Source of the DNA: a virus
Strand: one strand, 5' to 3'
DNA length: 64,000 bases
Virus record (IMG/VR): IMGVR_UViG_3300032322_001765
Coordinates: 62,001-126,000 of that record
Both the position numbers and the translations under genes were made by a program. Shown piece by piece: positions 27,601 to 36,696 of the stretch (within the stretch, counting starts at the first letter, position 1; each line of letters opens with the position of its first letter). The notes below the pieces were generated by a model that saw nothing but the letters and a program-made list of their open reading frames with translations, was not told where the DNA came from and did not search any database.

Positions 27601-29752
27601 AAGAGCTTCAGGATCAACATCACAGAATTTAACAGATACAACTACTAGAATAGGTGCATTAGATTTAAGTGCTGGAACTTGGTGGACAGGATATATTAGT
27701 AATTTACGACTTGTTATAGGAACGGCTCTTTATACTGCAACATTTACTCCGTCAACTACTCCACTTGCACCGGTCACAAATACTGCATTATTAACCTGTC
27801 AAACATATAGAATAATAGACAATAGTGGTAATAGACTAACATTAACAAGAAATGGTGATGTCAGTACTCATTCGTTTGGGCCATTTGGACCATCAATAAC
27901 TACACCAGTAAGTTACAGTGGCTATTTTGATGGAAATGATTCTTTAACTTATACACATGGTTCAGAGTTGGCTTTTGGCACAGGTGATTTCACAATAGAA
28001 TATTGGTTGTATGCTAACAGTGCCGTACATCAAGGTATCCTGCAGGGTGATATCAACGTAGGTTGGGGATTATTTGTTTTAAGTGGAACTCTTTATTGGC
28101 AAAGTGTGGTTAATCAAGTCAATCGGTTAACTGCGAGTGTGGCTGCATATTTAACAGCCATATGGAGGCACTGGGCACTAGTGCGGTCGAGCGGAACCCT
28201 AAGTTTATATATTGATGGGCAGTTGATTACATCAGTAGCGGACAGCACAAACTATTCTGATGCATCAGGCACTTTCTATATTGGTCAGGCTCCGGTACTC
28301 GCCATATACATAAATGGATACTTATCAAATTTAAGAATAGTAAAAGGCACCGCAGTATACACTTCTAATTTTACACCACCAACTAGCCCATTAACTGCAA
28401 TTGCAAATACAAGTTTATTGACATGTCAATCAAGTACATTTATCGATAACAGTGCAAACTATTTTACAATAACTGCGAGTGGTAATACAATACCATCAGA
28501 ATTTAATCCATTTGGAATAACTTCTGCAACAGGTGGAAGTGCAACGTATTCAGTAGCCACTATTGGTGGAAGTTCATACTTTGATGGCACAGGAGATTAT
28601 TTGACTGTACTTGATAATGTTGGATTTCACTTTACAGGTAATTTTACAATTGAAGCATGGGTATATAGAAGCAGTACAGCATATGGATGTATAGCAGCAC
28701 AGTGGGTGGCAAATTCGCCGTCAGATACATCATGGATATTCAGTGTTAACGCCAATGGTACAATTTATTTTGCATATAATATATCCGGCGCAGTTGGCAC
28801 TTCGGGTACCACTGCAATTGCCACTCCGTTTCAATGGAATCACGTAGCGGTTACACGGTTGGGAACTACTCTAAGATTTTTTGTAAACGGAGTTGTTGAT
28901 GCAAGTACTTTTACTGTCTCTGGTTCATTTGTGAATTCAGCCGGAGCCGTAACTGTTGGAATTGTTAATACTAGTGACGGCGGTGCATTTAACGGATTCA
29001 TTCATGGTCCTAGAATAGTACAAGGTAAAGCACTATACACAACGTCATTCTCACCTAGTACTACACCTTTACAATCTATTAATGCAACTTCGTTGTTAGT
29101 GACGGGAACTAACGCAGGCATATTTGATTATACAAGTAGAATGAGTTTAGAAACTGTAGGTAGTAGTACTCAACTCTCTACATTAGTTAAAAAGTTTGGT
29201 AATTCTAGTATGTCGTTTAATGGATCGACAACCAGCTTAACTAGTTCAGCAACGATAACTTCGCCTCAATTATCGTTTGGTGCCGGCAACTTTACAATAG
29301 AAGGATGGTTTTATTTTAACAGTGTTGCATCAAGAGCAGCAATAATAAATCAAGGTTGGGGCGAAACAGGATATAATACCCAAGGTGGTTTTACATTCGA
29401 TATAGCAGGAAATACTGGTGGCGCACTTTCATTAGCTGTAGGAACTGAAAATTCAGGTGCGTTTTGGTTACAGAGTATGGGATCATTTACAACTGGCGTG
29501 TGGTATCATATAGCATTGGTTAGAAATGGAGTTAATATTAGCGTATATTCTAATGGAACATCTATAGGATCAGGTAATTTATCTGGAGGAGCAAGCACAC
29601 TTGTAGGTAATATGGGAAGAATAACTATAGGCTCATATCAAAATGGCGGTTTCCCATTCAATGGTTATGTTGACGATTTTAGAATAACTAAAGGATATGC
29701 AAGATATACAGGTAATTTTACAGCACCAACAAGTGCATTTAGTCTATTTTAA
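24671..29752 (+). CDS. TIG/Ig-like protein with six LamG (concanavalin-like) domains (1693 aa)
   Basis: Residues of about 32-118 are a TIG/IPT-like Ig domain (GGQTVLVNGTGFASGAAVTV). About 122-395 hold three putative Ig (He_PIG-like) domains (SLPSGATLYANGVITGT, NLPTGINISGNLLVGT, TLPTGLTLSGNIIAGT). Then come six LamG-type jelly rolls of about 170 residues, each opening SxYFDGxxDY and FGTGDFTIExW and closing GYISNxRxVKGTAVYTxNFT, at about 440-610, 657-830, 873-1030, 1078-1247, 1300-1467 and 1507-1693. LamG domains commonly bind glycans, so a host-surface adhesin is the natural reading. It starts 2 bases after the 119-aa gene with no clear ribosome site. It is a close architectural paralogue of the 1720- and 1361-aa proteins. 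Confidence 0.78.
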   Translation: MFNSGFRGKRASDNTGTVDKQSQFVQQKYPQPSITGYSIQGSDDTALNPAGGQTVLVNGTGFASGAAVTVNGVTISPVTVISPTQLSFTSTALAGGSYTLIVYNSTGGAAILVPGLVYSSVPTYTTPAGSIGTSYETRPINTSVVATSDSPITYSLASGSLPSGATLYANGVITGTSPIESGSTTYTFAIKAEDAELQDVTRTFTLTVNTDVVTWSSPASGAVISTYEYLPIANTTLTATSAAGYGVQYSGTNLPTGINISGNLLVGTANTVANTNITLTATANTTNRTANRTAYINVQQDAVTWNSPADNTTYTVAANTAISNVSLNATSAAGFGVVYAANTLPTGLTLSGNIIAGTPTAVANTSSLLTATANTSNRTATRTINWVVQLGNDPYFNLTTLLLSGETTSPYWIQDASTNGFALTVNGDTRPVALSPYNVSWSNYFDGNGDYLSTPANTAFSFGTGDFTIECWINTSVGGLAPGPGYSRSIMSMGDLVFYLRVSQYHGGTNGALRVSGLTPIDGSTVTLTDGFWHHIAVVRQSSVVRYWIDGVYQTEASGSTVTTNFTNNNLNVIGAQSNPVEGWFNGYISNVRVVKGTAVYIGTANFVPSTSPLTAVSGTSLLTCQSNRFIDNSTNSFTISVFGNTFISNYGGVTETDLTTGSGYFDGSTDYITQTTNSSYGFGTGDFTIEFWLYLNSTGLQTIYSNLASASSTNPHIYISSTIRYFTASADRITGSSLSTSIWYHIAVARASGSTKLFINGTQSGSTYTDGNNYGATAPLGIGTYWEGGSPYTSSTLFGYINNLRVVKGTAVYTSNFTPPASPLTAVANTSLLTLQNRFGENNNRFVDTSGINNIITRNGNPTQGTFSPFSQTGWSNYFDGNSDYISTTLPTAIGTSNFTFEAWVYRAAQASNDSIFTIGGTGNLYVQFYLTYFRCWVGGLSSSFLEYDGVVNNTWYHVACTRSGSTVRLFLNGTLRASGSTSQNLTDTTTRIGALDLSAGTWWTGYISNLRLVIGTALYTATFTPSTTPLAPVTNTALLTCQTYRIIDNSGNRLTLTRNGDVSTHSFGPFGPSITTPVSYSGYFDGNDSLTYTHGSELAFGTGDFTIEYWLYANSAVHQGILQGDINVGWGLFVLSGTLYWQSVVNQVNRLTASVAAYLTAIWRHWALVRSSGTLSLYIDGQLITSVADSTNYSDASGTFYIGQAPVLAIYINGYLSNLRIVKGTAVYTSNFTPPTSPLTAIANTSLLTCQSSTFIDNSANYFTITASGNTIPSEFNPFGITSATGGSATYSVATIGGSSYFDGTGDYLTVLDNVGFHFTGNFTIEAWVYRSSTAYGCIAAQWVANSPSDTSWIFSVNANGTIYFAYNISGAVGTSGTTAIATPFQWNHVAVTRLGTTLRFFVNGVVDASTFTVSGSFVNSAGAVTVGIVNTSDGGAFNGFIHGPRIVQGKALYTTSFSPSTTPLQSINATSLLVTGTNAGIFDYTSRMSLETVGSSTQLSTLVKKFGNSSMSFNGSTTSLTSSATITSPQLSFGAGNFTIEGWFYFNSVASRAAIINQGWGETGYNTQGGFTFDIAGNTGGALSLAVGTENSGAFWLQSMGSFTTGVWYHIALVRNGVNISVYSNGTSIGSGNLSGGASTLVGNMGRITIGSYQNGGFPFNGYVDDFRITKGYARYTGNFTAPTSAFSLF

Positions 29753-29764
29753 GGATTATAAATA

Positions 29765-30226
29765 ATGACAACAAAAGTTTCAACATTAATGATTAATCAA
29801 ACCGGTAATGTAAATTTTACCGGGTCAAACGTAAGTTTGGGTAATGTTGCAAACTTACATATTAGTGGTGGTAACAGTGGACAAGCATTAACAACTGATG
29901 GTAGTGGTAATTTAAGTTTTGGCAATGTTGCAAGTTATACATATTCAAGTGTTAGTGGTAATACTAGCTTAGTTGCATCAACTAGATATATTGTTGATAC
30001 GTCAACTGCAAACATTACATTAACATTACCATCTAGTCCAACATTTGGAGATGAAATAGGTATAATAGACGGTACTGGAAATGCAAACACTAATGCAATT
30101 ACTATTAATAGAAATGGTTCTAATATACAAGGGGATGCAAGTAATTTAACGGTTACTACTAATAGAGCAGCATTTGTCCTAGTTTATTACAATGCAGCAC
30201 AAGGTTGGATATTAACACAGGTATAA
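29765..30226 (+). CDS. Small fibre protein with a VDTS/GDxIxIxD C-terminal domain (153 aa)
   Basis: An AAGGA site sits 7 bases before the ATG. Residues 1-60 resemble one fibre repeat unit (NVSLGNVANLHISGGNSGQA, then TTDGSGNLSF). The remaining 95 residues (RYIVDTSTANITLTLPSSPT, FGDEIGIIDGTG, INRNGSNIQG, and the end GWILTQV) form the same beta domain that ends the 1023-aa fibre (YFVDTSAGAKTMTLPASASL ... GWKILEVV). It could be a stand-alone tip domain, a truncated fibre, or a trimerising partner for the adhesins on either side, from which it is separated by 12 and 4 bases. Confidence 0.65.
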   Translation: MTTKVSTLMINQTGNVNFTGSNVSLGNVANLHISGGNSGQALTTDGSGNLSFGNVASYTYSSVSGNTSLVASTRYIVDTSTANITLTLPSSPTFGDEIGIIDGTGNANTNAITINRNGSNIQGDASNLTVTTNRAAFVLVYYNAAQGWILTQV

Positions 30227-30230
30227 TAAA

Positions 30231-33200
30231 ATGGCAGATTATTTTCAAATTAAAAATCAAAGTATCTTAAACCCGCCGGCTAATACTAATTTAGGTAATT
30301 CTACGAACCAGTTTAATACTGCCTATATCCAAAGTAACTTAGTCGTTTCTAATACTACGTTTACGTCATCAACATTAGGTGCTCCTAAAATTACTACAAT
30401 TACATACCCTGGCGACGATACTGCCGCAGATACAGCAGGTGGTCAAACAATTACATTAACTGGTAGTGGTTTTCTAAATGGAGCTAGTGTATTAATCAAT
30501 GGGAGTGCGGTTGGTGTTGTTACAGTAGTTAATAATACAACAATAACCTTTACAAGCCCTGCTAACAATGCAGGTAGTTATGTTCTTTATGTGATTAATA
30601 CAGATGGTAGCACAGCTATTGCTATACCAGGTATACAATATAGTGGCACACCAAATTGGACTACAGCAGCAGGAACTTTAGGTACAGTCTATGAAACACA
30701 AAGTTTTAGTAATACAGTTGTTGCTACAGGTGATGCTCCGATAAGTTATAGTTTGTTTAGTGGCACGCTACCAACGGGTGCTACACTAAACAGTAACGGT
30801 ACAATAACTGGAACAAGCAGTAGTACCGCAAATTCAACGACCTATACATTTACTATTCGTGCAACCGATAACGAACAACAGGATACTAACAGACAATTTA
30901 GTTTAACAATTAATCCAGACGTGGTTACATGGAGTAACCCAGCTAATGCCTCAGTTATCAACTCATATGAATATGTTGCCATAAGCAATACAACATTAAG
31001 TGCAACAAACTTAGTTGGTGGCAACATCAGTTATACTGGTGCAAATTTACCAGCTGGTATTACTGTTACTGGTAATTTATTAACCGGAACATCAAACACT
31101 GTTGCTAATACAACGGTTACTCTAACTGCTACTTCAAATACATCAACTAGAAGTGCTGATAGAACAACTTTTATCAATGTACAACAGGATGTTGTAACAT
31201 GGAACAGTCCTGCAAACAACAATACATATACATCCGATGTTAATAGTGCGATTAGTAACGTTACACTAAATGCAACCAGCGCCGCTGGTTTTAGTGTTAG
31301 TTATAGTGCAAATACATTACCAACAGGCTTAACAATAACTGGTAACGTAATTGCTGGAACTCCAACTGTTGCAGCAAATTCTAGTTCACTAATTACTGCA
31401 ACAGCGGCGACAACAAATAGAAGTGCTACAAGAACTTTTAACTGGGTAATACAAGTTGGCAACGATCCGTATTTTAATTTAGTTACGTTATTGTTAAATG
31501 GCGAAACAAGTAGTAATTATTGGACACAAGATGCAAGTACAAATAAATTCGCAGTTACAGTAGTTGGTGATACAAGACCTATGGCATTTAGTCCATATGA
31601 AACTGTTTGGAGTAATTATTTTGATGGCACTGGGGATTATCTATCTTCGACTGCCACATCTGCGACTCAAATGGGTTCTTCAACATTTACAACGGAACTT
31701 TGGTATTACTGCAATTCGTTGGCAGCAGATCAGTGTCTTTATATTCAGCAAGATGCAGATGTACAAAATAATAGCAGTTTGTCCTACGGATTCTTTGTTG
31801 CCCCAACTAGTGGTACATTAACGGTTCTTCTTGCTCAATCAAATAGTAGATATGACTTTGCCGTTACTAATGCAATAAAGACAGGAACTTGGTATCACAT
31901 TGCCCTTGTCAGAAACGGAAATGTATTTACTTTGTATATTAACGGAGTAAGTGCTGGCACAACTACGCAAGCAATTACCCTCAACTCAAACGCCCTAAAT
32001 TACATCGGCACTTATATCAACGCTGGCGCAGGCCAGAACATGTCGGTTAATGGGTACATCAGCAATTTTAGAATTGTAAAAGGCACTGCACTTTACACAT
32101 CAAACTTTACACCACCAACATCACCACTCACAGCGATAGCAAATACAAGTTTATTAACATGTCAAACAAACAGATTAATAGATAACAGTACAAATAATTT
32201 TACACTAACAAGAAACGGAGATGTAAGTGTACGTAATTTTGGTCCATTCACAGAAACAGATTTAACAACAGGTAGTGGTTATTTTGATGGTACCGGCGAC
32301 TACATTTCTGCACCGTATTCAGCTAGCACAGCTAATTGGTACAGCTCTAATACTACTATAGAAATGTGGGTTTATCCTTTTTCTATAACAGTTAGCGGTA
32401 CTAATTCTGCACCCCTCCAAATTTCTCATGGTCAATTTAATTCTGATGTATTATATTGGAGTTTTGGTTATAACGCTTCAGGTCGTGTGGGGTTATATTA
32501 TTTCAACGGTGGAACACAAAACGTTACTGCTACTTCTGGAACGGTTTTAGTAAATCAGTGGAATCATCTTGCTATGACACATAACAATTCTTCGGGAGAA
32601 ATCAGATTATATTTAAATGGAACTTTAGTAGGTACAGGTACTAAATCTGGAACTCCGCAGTCAAGTGCTTCTTTCCCAATAAACATAGGTGTTGCTCAAT
32701 CAACTTATTACACTGGTTATATTTCTAATTTAAGAATAGTTAATGGTACATTAGTTTACACCGCTAACTTTACCCCACCTACTGCACCACTTACAGCAAT
32801 TACAAATACAAGCCTATTAACATTACAAAATCGATTTGGTGAAAACAATAATCGTTTTGTCGATACATCTGGCATCGGTAATTTTATTACCCGTAACGGT
32901 AACACAACGCAGGGTGCGTTATCGCCGTTTAGTCAGACAGGATGGAGTTACTATCAAGATGGTACTTCAACATATCTATCATATGGTTCAAGTGCAGATT
33001 TTACTTTTGGTACAGGCGATTTTACAGTTGAAGCTTGGATTTTTGTAACAAGTATAGGAACCGGTTTTAGTATGTTTAATGTTGGTAGTGCAAATGCCGG
33101 AGCTTATAGTTTGTATGTTAACGGTTCTGGTAATATTGAAAGCACAAGATACGGTGATGGTGCCGGAGCAGGAAGAACGACATCAACAATAACTACAAAT

Positions 33201-35393
33201 ACTTGGGTTCACATTGCAGCTGTCCGTGCCAGCGGCACTGCTAGAGTTTATATAAATGGAACTTCAGACTCCGGTGCAACTTATAGTATGGGTAATATTA
33301 CTGCCACAGTAGCAGAAACAGGTCGTATTTGGCAAACAGGATACACAGGAACAAGTTATATTTCTAATCTTAGAGTTTGTAAGGGTACAGCGGTGTATAC
33401 GAATAACTTTACACCAGCTACATCACCTTTAACTATAACAAGTCAAAGTGCGTCAAATTGCGTATTACTTACATTCCAAAATAATAGATTCGTTGATGCA
33501 TCTAGTTCTCCAAAAACCTGCACACCAAGTGGAACACCATCTGTACAATCTTTCAGTCCATTCGTATCAGCAATCATAACACCAACAAGTTATAGTGGTT
33601 ATTTTGATGGCAATGGAGATTATTTAAGTGGCCCACAAAACGCAGCATTTGCATTTGGGACAGGTAGCTTTACAGTTGAATTTTTTGTTTATACAATAAG
33701 TACAACAGCGCAAATGGTATTTGATACTTTGCAACCAAATACACCCGGTGGCGGATCAAATAGATTTTATGTTTATATTAAGTCCGATCAGAAAATAGTT
33801 ACTGGACCTGCCACACAAGAATTAACTAGCACAGGTACTATACAACTTGGTGCATGGACCCACGTAGCTGTCGTTCGTAATGGAACATCAAGAATAATTT
33901 ATATTAATGGTGTTGCAAATGGTTCTGATACCTTTAATAATAATTTAACTGAAAACTATTGCACTATTGGTTTTGACGCAGCAACAAACGGCACCATTAT
34001 TATTAATGGATATTTAAGTAACTTGCGGGTCGTGAAGGGTACAGCAGTTTATACTTCAGCATTTACCTCACCAACCTCACCATTAACTGCAATATCAGGT
34101 ACAAGTTTATTAACATGTGAGTCAAATAGATTTATCGATAACAGTACAAACAATTTTACAATCACAGTAAACGGAAATTCAATACCAAGACAATTTAATC
34201 CGTTTGGTAATACATCAACTACAGGAACTAATTCAGTTTATGGAATAACTACAGTAGGCGGTAGTGGATACTTTGACGGATCTAGTAATTACTTACTAGT
34301 ACCAGACAATACGGCGTTAGAATCCTTTAATGATTTTACAATTGAATTTTGGGTATATTTTACTTCTGTTTCAACAGCGCAGATTATAATAGATAAGGGC
34401 TGGAACAACGGAGGCGGTTATAGCCCTTATTTCATACTTCTATCTGGTGGGAATTTATTAGCATATGCTTCTTCTTCAGGTACAGTTAACGACGTACTAT
34501 CTGGTGCGTCTTTTGGAGCCATGGTGGCGGGTCAATGGTATCATATTGCTTTGACTAGATCGGGTTCTGCTATTAAATTATTTACCAATGGTGCTGTAAT
34601 TACTTCTGCTACAAATTCATCTACACTTATGAGTAACAGTACTAATTTGGGAGTAGGATCCGTTCCATTAACAGGTGCTTTCTTACTTAATGGTTATCTA
34701 TCAAATTTGAGAATAATCAAAGGCTCTGCTGTTTATACTTCAGCATTTGTGCCTCCGGTTGCACCAGTCTCTGCAATCAGTAACACAGTTTTATTGTTGA
34801 ACTTTACAAATAGTGGTATCGTTGATTATACAAGTAAAAATAATTTACAGACTGTAGGCAATACGCAATTAAGTACAACACAAACTAAGTTTGGCAATGC
34901 GAGTATGAGTTTTGACGGTAGTGGGGATTACGTTGCTGCTCTATCAAATCAAACAGGTGTATTTGGAACAGGCAATTTTACTATTGAGGGGTGGTTTTAT
35001 TGGAATTCACTTGCAAGTGAATCTGCTATTGTTTTTAACAATGATGGAGCCACTTTTCGTTTTTGGACTTTTTACATATTTCCAGCAAGCAAATTGCAGT
35101 GGGGCAAATGGGACGCAAACTTGATAACCGGCGCAACAACTTTAGTAACTGGACAGTGGTATCATATCGCCGTGACACGGGCCAGCGGCACAGTTAGATT
35201 GTTTGTGAATGGCGTAGTTGATGGCTCCGCAACTGATACCACCAATTACAATTCAACTGGATTCGTGGAACTTGGTAAAAGTCATAGCGGTAATTTTTTC
35301 AATGGGTATGTGGATGATTTTCGCATCACCAGAGGTTTCGCACGTTATACTGCTAACTTTACGCCACCAACAACGGCGTTTTTAACTTATTAA
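30231..35393 (+). CDS. TIG/Ig-like protein with six LamG domains (1720 aa)
   Basis: Starts MADYFQIKNQSILNPPANTN. TIG-like domain at about residues 52-140 (GGQTITLTGSGFLNGASVLI), three He_PIG-like Ig domains at about 140-410, then LamG-type domains at about 457-627, 678-850, 902-1067, 1120-1287, 1340-1510 and 1553-1720. Conserved LamG openings include FGTGDFTVEAWIF and FGTGNFTIEGWFY, and strands such as NTWVHIAAVRASGTARVYIN are clear. Linkers, for example NRFGENNNRFVDTSGI, are nearly identical to those of the 1693- and 1361-aa proteins, while several LamG cores differ strongly. Likely a glycan-binding adhesin on the tail or head surface. Starts 4 bases after the 153-aa gene. Confidence 0.78.
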   Translation: MADYFQIKNQSILNPPANTNLGNSTNQFNTAYIQSNLVVSNTTFTSSTLGAPKITTITYPGDDTAADTAGGQTITLTGSGFLNGASVLINGSAVGVVTVVNNTTITFTSPANNAGSYVLYVINTDGSTAIAIPGIQYSGTPNWTTAAGTLGTVYETQSFSNTVVATGDAPISYSLFSGTLPTGATLNSNGTITGTSSSTANSTTYTFTIRATDNEQQDTNRQFSLTINPDVVTWSNPANASVINSYEYVAISNTTLSATNLVGGNISYTGANLPAGITVTGNLLTGTSNTVANTTVTLTATSNTSTRSADRTTFINVQQDVVTWNSPANNNTYTSDVNSAISNVTLNATSAAGFSVSYSANTLPTGLTITGNVIAGTPTVAANSSSLITATAATTNRSATRTFNWVIQVGNDPYFNLVTLLLNGETSSNYWTQDASTNKFAVTVVGDTRPMAFSPYETVWSNYFDGTGDYLSSTATSATQMGSSTFTTELWYYCNSLAADQCLYIQQDADVQNNSSLSYGFFVAPTSGTLTVLLAQSNSRYDFAVTNAIKTGTWYHIALVRNGNVFTLYINGVSAGTTTQAITLNSNALNYIGTYINAGAGQNMSVNGYISNFRIVKGTALYTSNFTPPTSPLTAIANTSLLTCQTNRLIDNSTNNFTLTRNGDVSVRNFGPFTETDLTTGSGYFDGTGDYISAPYSASTANWYSSNTTIEMWVYPFSITVSGTNSAPLQISHGQFNSDVLYWSFGYNASGRVGLYYFNGGTQNVTATSGTVLVNQWNHLAMTHNNSSGEIRLYLNGTLVGTGTKSGTPQSSASFPINIGVAQSTYYTGYISNLRIVNGTLVYTANFTPPTAPLTAITNTSLLTLQNRFGENNNRFVDTSGIGNFITRNGNTTQGALSPFSQTGWSYYQDGTSTYLSYGSSADFTFGTGDFTVEAWIFVTSIGTGFSMFNVGSANAGAYSLYVNGSGNIESTRYGDGAGAGRTTSTITTNTWVHIAAVRASGTARVYINGTSDSGATYSMGNITATVAETGRIWQTGYTGTSYISNLRVCKGTAVYTNNFTPATSPLTITSQSASNCVLLTFQNNRFVDASSSPKTCTPSGTPSVQSFSPFVSAIITPTSYSGYFDGNGDYLSGPQNAAFAFGTGSFTVEFFVYTISTTAQMVFDTLQPNTPGGGSNRFYVYIKSDQKIVTGPATQELTSTGTIQLGAWTHVAVVRNGTSRIIYINGVANGSDTFNNNLTENYCTIGFDAATNGTIIINGYLSNLRVVKGTAVYTSAFTSPTSPLTAISGTSLLTCESNRFIDNSTNNFTITVNGNSIPRQFNPFGNTSTTGTNSVYGITTVGGSGYFDGSSNYLLVPDNTALESFNDFTIEFWVYFTSVSTAQIIIDKGWNNGGGYSPYFILLSGGNLLAYASSSGTVNDVLSGASFGAMVAGQWYHIALTRSGSAIKLFTNGAVITSATNSSTLMSNSTNLGVGSVPLTGAFLLNGYLSNLRIIKGSAVYTSAFVPPVAPVSAISNTVLLLNFTNSGIVDYTSKNNLQTVGNTQLSTTQTKFGNASMSFDGSGDYVAALSNQTGVFGTGNFTIEGWFYWNSLASESAIVFNNDGATFRFWTFYIFPASKLQWGKWDANLITGATTLVTGQWYHIAVTRASGTVRLFVNGVVDGSATDTTNYNSTGFVELGKSHSGNFFNGYVDDFRITRGFARYTANFTPPTTAFLTY
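32187..32236. repeat. 50-bp perfect repeat, copy 1 (LamG linker)
   Basis: This stretch is identical base for base to 42675-42724 in the 1361-aa LamG gene. It encodes the linker STNNFTLTRNGDVSVRN between the first and second LamG domains. Flanking sequence continues to match with only scattered substitutions. Confidence 0.9.
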
Positions 35394-35415
35394 TTTTACA
35401 AAGAAAGGAAACAAA

Positions 35416-35784
35416 ATGGCACATTTTGCAAAATTAGATGAAAATAATGTTGTATTAGAAGTTCACGTAGTTCATAACAATGAACTATTAGATGAAAACG
35501 GTCAAGAAAGTGAACAGAAAGGTATCGACTTTCTAACGTCTTGGTCAGGAGGATATACCATGTGGAAACAAACAAGCTATAATGGTACTTTTAGAAAAAA
35601 CTACGCAGGCCAAGGATATACATATAATGCAGAACTCGATGCATTCATTCCACCTAAACCATTCAATAGTTGGATATTAAATGAAACAACTTGCATTTGG
35701 GAAAGTCCAGTGCCGTATCCAAATGATGATGGTAGATATGTTTGGGATGAAGAAACAACTAATTGGGTAGAGGTACCAGCGTAA
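35416..35784 (+). CDS. Conserved small phage protein MAHFAKLDENN (122 aa)
   Basis: A strong AAGGAAA site precedes the ATG. The product begins MAHFAKLDENNVVLEVHVVH and is rich in Trp/Tyr/Asn, including GYTMWKQTSYNGTFRKNYAG, FIPPKPFNSWILNETTCIWE and RYVWDEETTNWVEV. I recall the same protein type in many T4-like and other marine phages, next to tail-fibre genes, with no assigned function. The W-x-E repeats at the end resemble the PPKPFxSW...W pattern of that group. Its stop codon overlaps the next ATG by one base (TAATG), so the two genes are probably translationally coupled. Confidence 0.75.
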   Translation: MAHFAKLDENNVVLEVHVVHNNELLDENGQESEQKGIDFLTSWSGGYTMWKQTSYNGTFRKNYAGQGYTYNAELDAFIPPKPFNSWILNETTCIWESPVPYPNDDGRYVWDEETTNWVEVPA

Positions 35785-36665
35785 TGCCATTAGATATAGG
35801 TCCTGGGATTACGATTGGCGGTGGTATTTCAATTACAACGCCTCCATCAGTCACAGCAGTTGATTATCTAGTTGTTGCTGGTGGTGGCGGTGGCGCAGCA
35901 GATGATGGCGGCGGGGGCGGCGCCGGCGGATTTAGAACAGGAGATTCATTTTCTGTAACACCAGAAACAACCTACTCAATTACTGTGGGCGGAGGAGGAT
36001 CCGGTGCACCAAGAGCAGATGCAGACAGCGCAACTAAAGGGTCAGATTCAATCTTTAGTACGATAACTTCTACTGGAGGTGGCGCCGGACATAAAGCTGG
36101 CGCGGCACCTTCAAAATCAAACGGGGGTTCCGGCGGAGGCGGCGGATATGATTTAGGTATAGGTGGTTTAGGAAATACTCCCTCTACATCTCCTAGTCAA
36201 GGTAATAATGGTGGTAATAATAATTATACAGGCGCGGGCGGTGGCGGTGGCGCAGGCAGTGCTGGTACGAATGGTCAAGGACCGAATCCTAATACGGAAA
36301 CTGCTGCTGGTAATGGTGGTGCAGGAGCAGCTTCTTCTATGTCAGGATCATCAGTAACATATGCTGGCGGAGGTGGAGGAGGTGGTAGATCATCTGCAGG
36401 CGGTACAGGTGGCACAGGAGGTGGAGGTAACGGTCAACGCAATGGACAAACCGGAAGTGCCGGTACAGCAAATACCGGAGGCGGTGGGGGTGGGTGCGGG
36501 GATGTCGGGACAGTCAGAAACTCATTCAGCGGCGGATCCGGAATAGTTATTATTCGTTACCCTGATTCATTTACGGCTGCAACAACTACAGGAAGCCCAA
36601 CATACACTGTTACAGGTGGCTATAGAATTTACACATTTACCGGCAATGGGTCAATAACTTTCTAA
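35784..36665 (+). CDS. Glycine-rich adhesin-like protein (293 aa)
   Basis: The ATG at 35784 overlaps the previous stop; a TTG start 21 bases earlier is possible but lies inside that gene. After a short leader (MPLDIGPGITIGGGISITTP) comes VDYLVVAGGGGGA. Long polyglycine runs follow, broken by recurring YSITVGGGG, FSTITSTGGGAG, GSSVTYAGGGGGGG and SGIVIIRYPD. The C-terminus is SPTYTVTGGYRIYTFTGNGS followed by ITF. This is the Gly-rich domain seen in many phage tail proteins. Polyglycine-helix sandwiches form the receptor-binding tip of T4-type gp38 adhesins, so a fibre-tip role is plausible. GC content is locally raised by GGC/GGT codons. The same C-terminus is found in the 443- and 320-aa proteins. 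Confidence 0.72.
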   Translation: MPLDIGPGITIGGGISITTPPSVTAVDYLVVAGGGGGAADDGGGGGAGGFRTGDSFSVTPETTYSITVGGGGSGAPRADADSATKGSDSIFSTITSTGGGAGHKAGAAPSKSNGGSGGGGGYDLGIGGLGNTPSTSPSQGNNGGNNNYTGAGGGGGAGSAGTNGQGPNPNTETAAGNGGAGAASSMSGSSVTYAGGGGGGGRSSAGGTGGTGGGGNGQRNGQTGSAGTANTGGGGGGCGDVGTVRNSFSGGSGIVIIRYPDSFTAATTTGSPTYTVTGGYRIYTFTGNGSITF

Positions 36666-36668
36666 TAG

Positions 36669-36675
36669 CTAAATA
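36669..36675 (+). promoter_or_regulatory. Putative late promoter box CTAAATA
   Basis: CTAAATA lies 3 bases after the previous stop codon and 21 bases before the ATG at 36697. The context TAATAGCTAAATA closely matches TAATAGACTAAATA at 45202 and TAATAGATAAATA at 3583. Confidence 0.5.
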
Positions 36676-36696
36676 CTATAATTAGAATAAAAAATT

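Noticed and set aside
29757-29764. TATAAATA directly before the ATG of the 153-aa gene
   Set aside because: It overlaps the spacer between the AAGGA ribosome site and the ATG, so as a -10 box it would start transcription inside the gene; AT-rich chance is more likely.
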